Positions 25,501-34,847 are shown, counted from the first letter of the stretch. The stretch: 38,854 nt of DNA from Bacillota bacterium (GCA_030526175.1 JAUNDJ010000012.1:1-38854), one strand, 5' to 3'. Made by a program: numbers and translations. The notes: a model not told the origin generated them from the letters alone.

Positions 25501-26563
25501 ATTCTAATATGACTTCCTGATTTTGGCGAATTACATTTACACCACTATCCGCTTTTGGGTCATCACACCAAATGCAATACATGGCACCAAAAGGTTGAGA
25601 AATGGTACTACCTTTGAATTGGGTCACATTAAATCGTTTCATTTTTTCCACATCACATTGCCAACGACTGTTTCCTAATACCCAATAATAATCACTATTC
25701 GTATTGATTAGAGAAAATCCATATTCTTCCAATTGTTTGGCGGAACAAGGATAATTACCAAAACCACCATTTGTCCAGTAACAAATGACAAGATTCGAAT
25801 CAAAGGTTCCAAAGTCTGTTCGATTATTATAGTAGATGCCATCGTTAAATACCATCGGTATCATATTGTACGATTTAACAAGTTTTCCACAATTATTCAC
25901 ATAATCAGTGAACTTCCCATACAAATCCTTTTTGATTAGCTGTCCAAATCCCATATGTATATCATTGGCATATTCATCCGCTCCAATGTTGAAATAGGTA
26001 CATCTTTTCCCAGAAAAATACGAGACATACTTTTCTAATAGTGCCATACTAAAATCCACAGCTTCTTTATTCGATAGATCCATTGTTCGAACAGAATTCG
26101 AATAATTCGCATTTTGAATTCCACAATATTCCATACTCGAAAGGATAGAATCCATGTGCCCTGGTGTATTGATTAAGGGAATGATATTAATATTATTGGA
26201 ATGGGCATAAGTAATAATTTCATCCATTTCCATTTCGATTAATTCATCCACAGGAAAATCAGAATACTCCTCATTTCCTAAATGAATACCTGCTTTGATT
26301 TGTTCACTTGAATACGAAAGAACAGACATATCATCTAATAGAAAACGTAGTCCATCGTTTCCTATAGACAGTTCAATCATGGAAACATTTCCTTGTGCAC
26401 ATATGTCAATCAACGATTTTATTTCTTCAACACTAAAATATTTTCTTCCACAATCTAGATGGACAATACGCTCACATTCTAAGTTTTCCACAGTTTCCTT
26501 TTGACATCCTATACTTAAGAAGAAAACAAGGAGGATACATATATAGTTTCTAATCTTTTTCAT
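25490..26563 (-). CDS. GH20-like beta-N-acetylhexosaminidase lipoprotein
   Basis: Probable surface glycosidase of the GH20 family acting on N-acetylhexosamine-containing glycans. From the ATG at 26563 it has 357 residues, beginning with a signal peptide (MKKIRNYICILLVFFLSIGC) whose LSIGC fits a loose lipobox, with Cys20 as the lipidated residue. The TIM barrel shows IVHLDCGRKYFSVEEIK, INTPGHMDSIL (the family PGH motif), the Asp-Glu catalytic pair in NIGADEYAND, and later Trp-containing loops (ICYWTNGG, YWVLGN, MYCIWCDDP). The C-terminal extension common in larger GH20 enzymes is absent. A TTG at 26581 would extend it, but that codon lies inside the predicted promoter. It sits just downstream of the trp operon terminator. 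Confidence 0.82.
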   Translation of the reverse strand: MKKIRNYICILLVFFLSIGCQKETVENLECERIVHLDCGRKYFSVEEIKSLIDICAQGNVSMIELSIGNDGLRFLLDDMSVLSYSSEQIKAGIHLGNEEYSDFPVDELIEMEMDEIITYAHSNNINIIPLINTPGHMDSILSSMEYCGIQNANYSNSVRTMDLSNKEAVDFSMALLEKYVSYFSGKRCTYFNIGADEYANDIHMGFGQLIKKDLYGKFTDYVNNCGKLVKSYNMIPMVFNDGIYYNNRTDFGTFDSNLVICYWTNGGFGNYPCSAKQLEEYGFSLINTNSDYYWVLGNSRWQCDVEKMKRFNVTQFKGSTISQPFGAMYCIWCDDPKADSGVNVIRQNQEVILEFGK

Positions 26564-26570
26564 TATTCTT

Positions 26571-26600
26571 ATTTTATCCAAACTCTGCCAATTACTTCAA
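26571..26600 (-). promoter_or_regulatory. Promoter of the GH20-like gene, giving a nearly leaderless mRNA
   Basis: TTGAAG (26600-26595), 18 bases and TAAAAT (26576-26571) on the minus strand. Only seven bases separate the -10 box from the ATG at 26563, and no Shine-Dalgarno lies between them. Confidence 0.45.
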
Positions 26601-26612
26601 ACACAATCGTAA

Positions 26613-26642
26613 GAAAAAAGGACTTCCTAATATGGAAATCCT
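26613..26642 (-). terminator. Terminator of the trp operon
   Basis: AGGATTTCC and GGAAGTCCT (26642-26619) form a 9-bp stem with one U-G and a 6-base loop. It is followed by six T residues and overlaps the trpG stop codon. Confidence 0.85.
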
Positions 26643-27204
26643 ATCGTAAAAAATTTTGAATCATCTGCTTTCCTTCTGGTGTCATAATGGATTCTGGATG
26701 AAATTGTACACCATAGATATTGTATTCTTTATGCGCTATTGCCATCACTTCTCCATCGGATGTTGTCGCTGTGATTTTTAAACAATCGGGAATGGTTTGG
26801 CTATCGGCTGCCAGTGAATGATATCTTGCCACCAATGTTTTTTGCGAACAGCCATTAAAAATTTTACAATCTTCATCCAATGTGATGAGAGATTGTTTTC
26901 CGTGCATAAGTTCTTTTGCGTATGTGACAGTGGCTCCAAAGGCTGCACAAATTGCCTGATGCCCAAGACAAACACCAAGAATTGGGATTTCTTTTCCTAA
27001 TTGTTTCACTACATCTACGATACATCCTGCATCTTCCGGTCTTCCAGGCCCTGGCGAAAGAATAATTCTTTCTGGATTTAAGGCTCGAATTTCTTCTGTT
27101 GTCATATCATCGTTACGAATGACTTTAATATCCGAATTAATCTCTCCTACTAACTGAAATAAGTTATAGGAAAAGCTATCATAATTATCGATTAAAAGAA
27201 TCAT
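26641..27204 (-). CDS. trpG: Anthranilate synthase component II, glutamine amidotransferase (TrpG)
   Basis: Class I glutamine amidotransferase that feeds ammonia to TrpE for anthranilate synthesis. The 187 residues open MILLIDNYDSFSYNLFQL, with the oxyanion segment LSPGPGRPEDAG and the nucleophile in GVCLGHQAI (Cys79). The His-Glu of the triad is in FHPESIMTPEG. The start overlaps the trpE stop by four bases. It is the last gene of the trp operon. In organisms without a separate pabA it may also serve folate synthesis, but linkage to trpE makes Trp the main role. Confidence 0.95.
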   Translation of the reverse strand: MILLIDNYDSFSYNLFQLVGEINSDIKVIRNDDMTTEEIRALNPERIILSPGPGRPEDAGCIVDVVKQLGKEIPILGVCLGHQAICAAFGATVTYAKELMHGKQSLITLDEDCKIFNGCSQKTLVARYHSLAADSQTIPDCLKITATTSDGEVMAIAHKEYNIYGVQFHPESIMTPEGKQMIQNFLR

Positions 27205-28667
27205 ACTTCTTCCTCCTGTGCCATTTCTAACGCTTTCAAAGAAGCTCTTGCCTTATTTAGACATTCCTCATATTCCTTTTCTGGCACGGAATCCGCAACG
27301 ATACCTGCTCCACTTCTGACAAAAACTTTTCCATTTTTCTTATAAGCAATACGAATGGCAATACAAGTATCCATGTTACCAGTAAAATCAATATACCCAA
27401 TGGCTCCCCCATAAATACCTCGTTTATTATTTTCTAATTCACCAATCAATTGACATGCTCGTACTTTGGGAGCTCCTGATAAAGTCCCGGCTGGAAGCAC
27501 GGATTCTATCGCATCAAAAGCGTCTTTGTCCTTACGAATTTCTCTTCTTACTGTTGAGCCAATGTGCATCACATGCGAATAGCGAACAACAGAATGGAAC
27601 TCTTCCACTTTTACAGTCCCAAATTCACTAATTTTTCCAAGGTCGTTTCTTCCAAGATCCACCAACATATTGTGTTCCGCTAGTTCTTTTTCATCTTCTA
27701 ACAATTCTTTTTCCAATTGTTCGTCTTCTTCTTTTGTTTTTCCTCTAGGACGAGTTCCAGCAAGTGGAAAAGTGTGTAAAACTCCATTTTCTAGTTTTAC
27801 AAGCGTTTCGGGTGAGGCTCCGGCAATTTCCACATCTGTACCAGAAAAATAGAACATATAAGGAGAAGGATTAATAGTTCGAAGGATTCGATACGTATTG
27901 AATAAGCTTCCTTCAAAAGGAGCACTCAAACGATTGGATAACACAATCTGAAAAATATCTCCTTCTTTGATATGGAATTTTGCTCGTTCTACCATATCGC
28001 AATATCTTTCTTTACTAAAGAGTGGTGTCACTTCTCCCAAAAGTTTTCCACACATTTCTTTTTTCTTTTCGCCATATTTGAGAAGTTGTATCATTTGTTT
28101 GATTTCTACAACAGCCTTGTTGTAACAAGTTTCCGGATCTGACAAATTCATATTGACCATTAAAATGATTTTCTGACAAAGATGATCAAAGGCTATTACT
28201 TTATCAAACAACATAAGATCCAAATCTTTAAAAGCTTCGCTATCTTCTACTTTACACTTTACTGAAGGCTCACTATATCCAAGGTAATCGTATGCGAAAT
28301 ATCCGACCAAACCTCCCGTAAAAGATGGAAGATAATCAAATCTTGGACTTCTATATTCTCGCAATACTTCTCGTAATCGATTTGAAGGATTATCTGTTTT
28401 AATACGAATATTCCCAATTTTCATTTCGCCATCCATACAAGTGATCTCTAGCTTTGGATCGTATCCTAAAAACGTATATCGTCCCCAGGCTTCACTTGCT
28501 TGCGCAGATTCTAACATGTAACAATGTGTCGATACATTTTGTAAGACTCGCATCGCTTCGATTGGTGTAATAAAATCTGAAAGAATTTCTGTGCTAATGG
28601 GTAGTACATCGTACTTGCCAGTGGCTGCGATTTCTTTGACTTCTTCCAAAGATGGCAAAATTTTCAT
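27201..28667 (-). CDS. trpE: Anthranilate synthase component I (TrpE)
   Basis: Chorismate-using subunit of anthranilate synthase (488 residues). The N-terminal regulatory part has CYMLESAQ, containing the LLESA-type motif that binds feedback tryptophan, and GRYTFLGYDP. The chorismate-binding half has IFQIVLSNRL, ASPETLVKLENG, LAGTRPRGKT, LVDLGRNDLGKIS, GTLSGAPKVRA and GGAIGYIDF, ending in VRSGAGIVADSVPEKEYEE. All are normal for the family. It lies 20 bases after trpA and overlaps trpG. Feedback inhibition by Trp is expected from the retained motif. Confidence 0.95.
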   Translation of the reverse strand: MKILPSLEEVKEIAATGKYDVLPISTEILSDFITPIEAMRVLQNVSTHCYMLESAQASEAWGRYTFLGYDPKLEITCMDGEMKIGNIRIKTDNPSNRLREVLREYRSPRFDYLPSFTGGLVGYFAYDYLGYSEPSVKCKVEDSEAFKDLDLMLFDKVIAFDHLCQKIILMVNMNLSDPETCYNKAVVEIKQMIQLLKYGEKKKEMCGKLLGEVTPLFSKERYCDMVERAKFHIKEGDIFQIVLSNRLSAPFEGSLFNTYRILRTINPSPYMFYFSGTDVEIAGASPETLVKLENGVLHTFPLAGTRPRGKTKEEDEQLEKELLEDEKELAEHNMLVDLGRNDLGKISEFGTVKVEEFHSVVRYSHVMHIGSTVRREIRKDKDAFDAIESVLPAGTLSGAPKVRACQLIGELENNKRGIYGGAIGYIDFTGNMDTCIAIRIAYKKNGKVFVRSGAGIVADSVPEKEYEECLNKARASLKALEMAQEEEV

Positions 28668-28687
28668 ACCTGGTTATCTCCTTTTCT

Positions 28688-29458
28688 TTATCTCAAAGCA
28701 CCTTTCATGGACTTCACATATTCGCCCACATATTTCGGTGCTTCTTTTCCATATTTTTCAAGTAGTTTCACAATGGCTGAACCAACGATGGCTCCATCGG
28801 AAATACTTGCCATTTTCTTAGCTTGTTCTGGTGTTGAAATTCCAAATCCTATAGCACATGGTACATCCGTGTATTCTCGGATTGTTTCTACAATCGATGC
28901 TAGATCGGTTTTTATTTCACTTCTCATTCCAGTAACCCCAAGGCTGGATACTAAATAAATAAATCCAGTAGCTTCTTTAGCAATCATGGCAACTCTCTTT
29001 TCAGAAGTTGGAGCAATTAAGGAAATCAAATCCACTCCATATTTTTGACAAAGAGGTTGGAATTCTTCTTTTTCTTCAAAAGGAAGGTCTGGAAGAATCA
29101 ATCCGTCTATTCCCACTTCTTGGCATGTTGAAATAAATCTTTCAGCTCCATAAGAGAATACCACGTTAGCATAGGTCATAAAGACCATAGGAACACTCAC
29201 ATCTTTTCGAAGTTCACGTACTAGATCAAAGACTTTGTCGGTAGTTACTCCTCCTTGAAGAGCACGAAGGTTTGCTCCCTGAATGACGGGTCCTTCAGCA
29301 GTCGGATCGGAAAATGGAATTCCTAGTTCGATTAAATCTGCTCCATTTTTCACGGCTTCTCGAATCGCTTTGGCACTTGTTTCAAGATCTGGATCTCCAC
29401 AAGTGATAAATGCGATAAATGCTTTTTTATTCTCAAATGCTTCTCTAATCTTACTCAT
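28688..29458 (-). CDS. trpA: Tryptophan synthase alpha subunit
   Basis: Cleaves indole-3-glycerol phosphate to indole, which is channelled to TrpB. From the ATG at 29458 there are 256 residues beginning [17 protein letters not shown]. The catalytic Glu is in [11 protein letters not shown], whose Asp is also the family's second catalytic residue. [24 protein letters not shown] and GFGISTPEQ form the phosphate-site loops. A longer reading to 29530 is possible but would lie within trpB; AGGAG lies 9 bases before 29458. It overlaps trpB by 8 bases. Confidence 0.94.
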   Translation of the reverse strand: MSKIREAFENKKAFIAFITCGDPDLETSAKAIREAVKNGADLIELGIPFSDPTAEGPVIQGANLRALQGGVTTDKVFDLVRELRKDVSVPMVFMTYANVVFSYGAERFISTCQEVGIDGLILPDLPFEEKEEFQPLCQKYGVDLISLIAPTSEKRVAMIAKEATGFIYLVSSLGVTGMRSEIKTDLASIVETIREYTDVPCAIGFGISTPEQAKKMASISDGAIVGSAIVKLLEKYGKEAPKYVGEYVKSMKGALR

Positions 29459-30641
29459 GAATATCCTCTCCTCTATATCTTGCGATTGCAGCACAATCTT
29501 TATCTCCTCGTCCAGAAATTGTGATGACAATAATTTTATCTTTTTCCATAGTTGGGGCTAGTTTCATCGCATAAGCAACTGCATGCGCGGATTCGATAGC
29601 TGGGATAATACCTTCTGTTTTGGCAAGGTATTCAAATGCGTTTACAGCCTCATCATCCGTAATGGGAACATAACTTGCTCGTCCGATATCATGAAGATGT
29701 GCGTGTTCTGGTCCAATTCCTGGATAATCCAATCCAGCAGAAATGGAATAAACTGGAGCAATTTGTCCATATTCATCTTGGCAAAAATACGATTTCATTC
29801 CGTGGAAAATTCCTAATTTTCCAGTATTGACAGTTGCAGCGGTTTCAAATGTATCAATTCCTCTTCCAGCAGCTTCACAACCGATTAATGCGACTTCTTT
29901 GTCTTCAATAAAGTGATAGAAGCTTCCGATGGCATTTGATCCACCTCCCACACAAGCGATGACGGCATCTGGCAAACGATTTTCTTTTTCTAATATCTGT
30001 TCTTTAATTTCTTTAGAAATGACAGCTTGGAAATCTCGTACAATGGTTGGGAATGGGTGAGGTCCCATAACCGATCCTAAACAATAATGCGTATCGGCAA
30101 TTCTCGAAGTCCATTCACGCATCGCTTCGGATACGGCATCTTTTAGCGTAGCCGTTCCTGTTTTTACCGGAATAACTTCAGCGCCTAATAGACGCATACG
30201 ATAGACATTCAATGCTTGTCGAATAGTATCTTCTTCTCCCATAAATACAACACATTCCATACCTAAAAGAGCAGCGGCAGTAGCGGTTGCCACACCGTGT
30301 TGTCCAGCTCCTGTTTCCGCAATCAATCGAGTTTTTCCCATTTTCTTTGCTAGAAGAGCTTGTCCTAATACATTGTTGATTTTATGTGCTCCAGTATGAT
30401 TCAAATCTTCTCTTTTTAAATAGATTTTGGCGCCTCCTAAATCTTTTGTCATCTTTTCAGCAAAATACAATCTAGATGGTCTTCCTGCATATTCGTTGAA
30501 TAGTTCTGTCAATTCTCGATTGAACTCTGGATCATTTTTATAATAGTTATAGGCTTCTTCCAACTCGATTACGGCATTCATTAGTGTTTCTGGAATATAT
30601 TGTCCACCATGAATTCCAAATCTTCCTTTTTTATTCGTCAT
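29451..30641 (-). CDS. trpB: Tryptophan synthase beta subunit
   Basis: PLP enzyme that joins indole and serine to give tryptophan. The protein (396 residues) has [16 protein letters not shown], the PLP lysine in [10 protein letters not shown] (near Lys87), [25 protein letters not shown] as the phosphate-binding loop, [14 protein letters not shown] and SGRGDKD. It lacks the longer loops of TrpB2 and is of the standard TrpB1 type. A GTG three codons upstream (30650) is an alternative start, but AAAGGG lies only two bases from it, so the ATG is favoured. It overlaps trpF at its start and trpA at its end. Confidence 0.94.
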   Translation of the reverse strand: MTNKKGRFGIHGGQYIPETLMNAVIELEEAYNYYKNDPEFNRELTELFNEYAGRPSRLYFAEKMTKDLGGAKIYLKREDLNHTGAHKINNVLGQALLAKKMGKTRLIAETGAGQHGVATATAAALLGMECVVFMGEEDTIRQALNVYRMRLLGAEVIPVKTGTATLKDAVSEAMREWTSRIADTHYCLGSVMGPHPFPTIVRDFQAVISKEIKEQILEKENRLPDAVIACVGGGSNAIGSFYHFIEDKEVALIGCEAAGRGIDTFETAATVNTGKLGIFHGMKSYFCQDEYGQIAPVYSISAGLDYPGIGPEHAHLHDIGRASYVPITDDEAVNAFEYLAKTEGIIPAIESAHAVAYAMKLAPTMEKDKIIVITISGRGDKDCAAIARYRGEDIHE

Positions 30642-31248
30642 CTTCTTCACTTCCCTTTCTCACGTTTTCCACAAAACATTGCATTTTTCCTATGTCTTTT
30701 TTTCCATCTGTATCAATACCCGAGCTTACATCTACGGCATATGGATGAACGGATTTTATCGCTGTTTCTACATTCTTTTCGTGTAATCCCCCGGCTAGGA
30801 AAAAAGGTCTTTTCACTTGTTTTACGATATCCCAGTTGAATGTTTTTCCAGAACCGGCTCCCGAATCGATTAATACGTAGTCGGCGGAACAATTTTCTAT
30901 TTCTGAAATATCCGTTTCCATTTGTATCTGAAATGCTTTAATCAGCATTTTATTCGTTTGTTTCCTTAGTTTTTTTATATAGGTTTCATCTTCTGTACCA
31001 TGTAGTTGAGCTACATCAATGGTTCCATTTTCTAAAAGCTTTGCCACTTGTTCTATTGGTTCATTCACAAATACACCAACCGCTTGAATATTCCTATCTA
31101 GCTTCTGTTTTAATAAGAAAGCTTTTTCTGGATCGATATATCGTTTACTTTTTTTCGCAAACACAAAACCAATATAGTCTGGATGTAAGGAATTGATGGC
31201 TTCGATTTCCCTTTGTTGCGTGATTCCACACAATTTTATTCTTGTCAT
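30631..31248 (-). CDS. trpF: Phosphoribosylanthranilate isomerase
   Basis: TIM-barrel isomerase of Trp synthesis (205 residues). The general-base Cys lies in IKLCGITQ (Cys7), followed by [25 protein letters not shown] and VAQLHGTED come next, the general-acid Asp lies in [15 protein letters not shown], and the phosphate-binding segments are [12 protein letters not shown] and [14 protein letters not shown] lies just before the ATG, which is one base after the trpC stop. It overlaps trpB by about 11 bases. Confidence 0.94.
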   Translation of the reverse strand: MTRIKLCGITQQREIEAINSLHPDYIGFVFAKKSKRYIDPEKAFLLKQKLDRNIQAVGVFVNEPIEQVAKLLENGTIDVAQLHGTEDETYIKKLRKQTNKMLIKAFQIQMETDISEIENCSADYVLIDSGAGSGKTFNWDIVKQVKRPFFLAGGLHEKNVETAIKSVHPYAVDVSSGIDTDGKKDIGKMQCFVENVRKGSEEDDE

Positions 31249-31249
31249 A

Positions 31250-32028
31250 TTATCCTCTTAATTCTTGTAACTTATCCTTCTTGTTTCTAGCTCGCATCAA
31301 TGTTTCTCCAATCAATACGGCATCGGCTCCAATTTCTCGTAATTTCGCAATATCGTTTGCGTTTTTTACTCCACTTTCGGATACGAACAATATAGATTCG
31401 GGAATCAATTCTCGTAATCTTTGGCTATTTCCTGTATCCACTGTGAAATCTTTTAGGTTTCGATTATTCACGCCAATGATTCTTGCTCCCGCGTGGATTG
31501 CCATCTTCGCTTCTTTTTCATCGTGGATTTCTACTAGAGCTGATAAACCAAGCTCTTCAGAAATTTGAAGATAATTTCTTAATTGTTCTTCACTAAGAAT
31601 GGAGCAGATCAGCAAAATTGCTGAAGCGCCTAGTGTTTTGGCTTGATAAATCTGATATTCATCGACTGTAAAGTCTTTTCGAAGACATGGAATGGAAACT
31701 GTATCGGCAATTTCTTTTAAGTATTCATCCTTTCCTAGAAACCACTTTGGTTCGGTAAGGACGGAAATACAATCTGCTCCAGCAAGCTCATATTCTTTGG
31801 CGATGTTTACATATTGAAAATCTGGTTCGATCAATCCTTTGGATGGAGAGGCTTTTTGCACTCACAAATAAAACAAATTCCTTCTTTTTTTAAAGCTTTT
31901 TCAAACGCAAAGGCTTCTATTGTATTTGTCTTTTTTGCCAAAGCTTTCATTTCTTCCAATCCGAAGATTTCTTTCTCTTTTTCCACTCTTTTTCTTGCGT
32001 ATTCAGCAAGTTGGTCAAGGATTGTCAT
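31250..32028 (-). pseudogene. trpC: Indole-3-glycerol phosphate synthase, frameshifted
   Basis: Two frames together encode a normal TrpC of about 259 residues. The first, from the ATG at 32028, gives MTILDQLAEYARKRVEKEKE through GICFICECKK and then runs out of frame to a TGA near 31831. The second continues ASPSKGLIEPDF, ADCISVLTEPKWFLG, PCLRKDFTVDEYQI, IIGVNNRNLKDF and LFVSESGVKNANDI to the end. The break falls inside the conserved ECKKASPSKG motif with the catalytic lysine, at TGC-AAA-AAG. One more A (six instead of five) or a -1 shift restores the protein. The second part also has an in-frame GTG at 31861. It may be a true mutation, an assembly error, or a slippage site. Neighbouring trp genes are intact. 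Confidence 0.85.
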
Positions 32029-32030
32029 CT

Positions 32031-33056
32031 TTATTCCTCCGTATGGTTACTAACTTCAATGAATTTTTGTAAAGTTTCTAGAGCTTTTCCAGAATCAATT
32101 AGTTGAGCGGCTAGTTCAATTCCTTCTTGGATACTATTTGCTTTTCCACCAATATATAGGGAAGCTCCCGCATTCATTAATACTGCATTTCTTTTGTGTC
32201 CTTTGGCTCCGTTTAAGATTTCTAATGTGATCTTGGCATTTTCTTCGGGTGTACCACCTTTTAAATCGTCTTTTGTGCATCGTTCAAATCCAAAATCTTC
32301 TGGTTGAATCACATAGGATTTAAACCATCCATTGCGAATTTCACAAATCTTCGTTGGAGCACTTAAAGAAATTTCATCTAGTTTATCGGTTCCATAAACA
32401 ACCATTCCTTGTTTTACACCTAGACTTACTAGAACTTGGGCCAATGGTTCTACTAAGTATTCATCGTATACTCCTAACAGCTGCATCGATGGTGTTGCTG
32501 GATTGGTAAGAGGTCCCAAAATATTGAATACTGTACGGAATCCTAATTCTTTTCGAATGGCTCCTACATATTTCATAGAGCTATGATATTTTTGAGCAAA
32601 AAAGAAACACATTCCCACTTTTTCTAATAGTTCCACACATTTGGAAGGATCTTGATTTATATTTACACCTAATGCTTCTAAGCAATCAGCTGTTCCACAT
32701 AAGGAAGAAGCAGCTCTATTACCGTGTTTGGCAACTTTCATACCTCCAGCAGCGGCAACTAAAGCTGAAGTTGTGGAAATGTTGAAGCTATGAGCATTGT
32801 CTCCTCCAGTACCAACGATTTCAAATACATCCATATTTGTCTTTACTTGGGTAGCATGTTCTCTCATGGCTGCTGCACATCCTGCGATTTTATTGGTTGT
32901 TTCGGCTCTTGCACTTTTGGTAGAAAGGGATGCCAAAAATGCTGCATTTTGTGTAGCCGATGTTTCTCCGCTCATGATTTCATTCATAACGGTATACGCT
33001 TCTTCGTAAGTTAAGTCTTCTTTGTTTACAATTTTTACAATCGCTTCTTTGATCAT
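32031..33056 (-). CDS. trpD: Anthranilate phosphoribosyltransferase
   Basis: Transfers phosphoribose from PRPP to anthranilate. The 341 residues have the helical N-terminal domain ([18 protein letters not shown]) and the PRPP-binding [17 protein letters not shown]. The family segments [49 protein letters not shown] and [12 protein letters not shown] follow. It is the first gene after the T-box leader, with AGGAGG (33070-33065) about 8 bases before the ATG, and is followed by trpC after two bases. It is not fused to trpG. In most operons trpE leads; here trpD does. Confidence 0.95.
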   Translation of the reverse strand: MIKEAIVKIVNKEDLTYEEAYTVMNEIMSGETSATQNAAFLASLSTKSARAETTNKIAGCAAAMREHATQVKTNMDVFEIVGTGGDNAHSFNISTTSALVAAAGGMKVAKHGNRAASSLCGTADCLEALGVNINQDPSKCVELLEKVGMCFFFAQKYHSSMKYVGAIRKELGFRTVFNILGPLTNPATPSMQLLGVYDEYLVEPLAQVLVSLGVKQGMVVYGTDKLDEISLSAPTKICEIRNGWFKSYVIQPEDFGFERCTKDDLKGGTPEENAKITLEILNGAKGHKRNAVLMNAGASLYIGGKANSIQEGIELAAQLIDSGKALETLQKFIEVSNHTEE

Positions 33057-33088
33057 GGTGTTTTCCTCCTAGTTAATAGATTGACTAT

Positions 33089-33404
33089 TCTGTCAGAGGA
33101 TAAATAAAAACGCCCTTGACAGAATGATGCTTCTGTCAAGGACGAATAATAGTCTTATACTATCCGCGGTGCCACCTTGAATTCACGCTTTGAGACGTGC
33201 GCTTAGCAGGATACCTTCATATCCCCGGCAATTTACGTATGCCTACAACGTCGTAGAATACTCTGGAAATATTTCCATTTGACTACGCCCTCAGCGGTCC
33301 ATTTGACAACTTGTTTCGCACCTGATTCTCACCATCTCAGGTTCTCTGTAGGGGCATGATTGCCGTTATCTCCGCTTCATCGGTTTCTTTTCTATTCACT
33401 TGTT
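33089..33404 (-). promoter_or_regulatory. T-box riboswitch (tRNA-Trp) of the trp operon
   Basis: A leader of about 315 bases between promoter and trpD. The conserved T-box AAGGTGGCACCGCGG is at 33178-33164. The stem I base (AAGCGG with CCGCT) and the distal loop (AACCTGAGATGGTGAGAATC) lie upstream. The specifier reads TGG at 33301-33299, followed by A, hence tryptophan. The variable T-box base is C, which would pair with a G discriminator, as in bacterial tRNA-Trp. A 14-bp terminator (33144-33111) with a 6-base loop and T-tract (33110-33106) closes the leader. Uncharged tRNA-Trp should stabilise the antiterminator and allow transcription. Confidence 0.93.
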
Positions 33405-33410
33405 AGTTGG

Positions 33411-33439
33411 ATTCTAGCACTGTAGGATATGTGTGTCAA
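33411..33439 (-). promoter_or_regulatory. Promoter of the trp operon
   Basis: Perfect TTGACA (33439-33434), a 17-base spacer and TAGAAT (33416-33411) on the minus strand, starting transcription near 33404 at the head of the T-box leader. Confidence 0.85.
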
Positions 33440-33526
33440 TGATTTTCAGAAAATAATCCAAATAACACAATTCTATTTTCATTAACAAATCATTTTTATT
33501 TTCACACTATGTAATCTTTTTCATAT

Positions 33527-33570
33527 AAAAAAAGAAAAAGAACCACTCTTCCATAATGGATAAGTGGTTC
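33527..33570 (-). terminator. Terminator after the AlbA_2 pseudogene
   Basis: GAACCACT and AGTGGTTC (33570-33540) pair over 8 bp, with an additional small TCCAT/ATGGA pairing in the loop, followed by a T-rich tract (complement of 33539-33527). It starts 7 bases beyond the gene's stop. Confidence 0.8.
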
Positions 33571-33576
33571 CTTGTC

Positions 33577-34821
33577 TTATAGAGAATACTTTGTACTTCT
33601 ACCATTCCCATTCATTTTCACATAGCCTTTTTCTTTTAGTTTTTCAAGTATTCGTAAAGTCTTAGTTTTTGTAAAGCCTGAAGCTTTTGCGATTTCACTA
33701 CTTGCCAAAGAAACGCCTTTCTCTAAAGAACTTATTACTTTTTCTTCATCATCTGAAACATTATATTTGTTACTGATTACCGGCAATGTCACACTAATTA
33801 CATGATCCGTAATTGAAAAAGTTGGTTTAGTTTTAGAATTCGAATAAACATATTTGATACGCGTCACACCTGTACCAAACATTTCAATATACTTTAATCT
33901 AAAGAAAATATTGCCAAGAATCGGATTTCTTAAACAAGAGATTTCTCCATTCTCATATTCCTCGGCTGTAATTCCATTTGGTAAGCTTTCAGGCGACTTT
34001 ATCTCTATTTTATCTTCAAATAGAGATATACGAATATGTGCATTTATACTCCAATCACGATGAATCAATGCATTCGCTATTGCTTCACGATAAGCATTCT
34101 CTGGAATCAATTCTACTACTTTTCGTTCAATCCCGGATATTTCCTCATACTGATAATATCTCCTTATCATACTAATTGCATCATCATACTGTTTCAATAT
34201 AGAAACACCTGCGATTATCTCTCTATCCATAATTTCATTAATAGTTTTTCCGAAACGAGCTATATCAATTCCGTAGAAATGGTTTTTATCAGCAAACAAT
34301 GAAGCAGCGTTATTATATTTTTTGTCTTTTGTAAAAAAACCTAATGTACGCAATACATCTTCAGATACCTTAGACAGTTCCAACTTCTCTTTCAACTTTT
34401 TAGTCAATTGTGAAAATACCAGTTCATTTTCACCACAAGAAATCTCCTCAAAAGAAAGATTACTTCCCTCTAAAACAAGACGTTTAAATTCTCCTTGATC
34501 TACTTCAATTGTTGCACTGTCGCTTCTTCTATAAGCTTTTCCTTTATACAAATATGGCTTGAATTCACCTTCAAAAATAATAAGATGAATAATCTTATTC
34601 ACTTCATCGATTTTTAATTCAAAATCAGGTTTTGGAGAAATATTATCATTAATTTTTTTTCGATATCAAGACATACCTGTTCAACATTATCAATTCCACA
34701 AATACTCCCATCATTTACTCCAAATACAATTTTACCGTCTCCAAAATTACTATAAGCACTGACTGTTTTCAAGAAAGTATTCGTGATAGTCGATTTGAAT
34801 TCCAAACTTTTTTTCTTTCAT
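33577..34821 (-). pseudogene. AlbA_2 / ATP-binding regulator with winged helix, two frameshifts
   Basis: COG2865-type protein: N-terminal AlbA_2 (schlafen-like) domain, central GHKL-like part and C-terminal winged helix. The true start is probably the ATG at 34821 with GGAG 7 bases upstream (MKEKK...). One base too many near 34806-34812 throws the frame. The next segment (LEFKSTITNTFLKTVSAYSN, FGVNDGSICGIDNVEQV) is open, then a run of eight A residues (34663-34656) is one short of the nine needed to continue INDNISPKPDFELKIDEVNK into the last 341 residues. That part has KGKAYRRSDSATIEVDQ, ENAYREAIANALIHRDWS, GTGVTRI and the helix-turn-helix ASSEIAKASGFTKTKTLRILEKL. The frameshifts cancel in phase, but a stop lies between them. 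Its function may have been regulation of its own promoter; this is inference. Confidence 0.78.
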
Positions 34822-34847
34822 AATTATTCTCCGATTTCTTTTATTTC

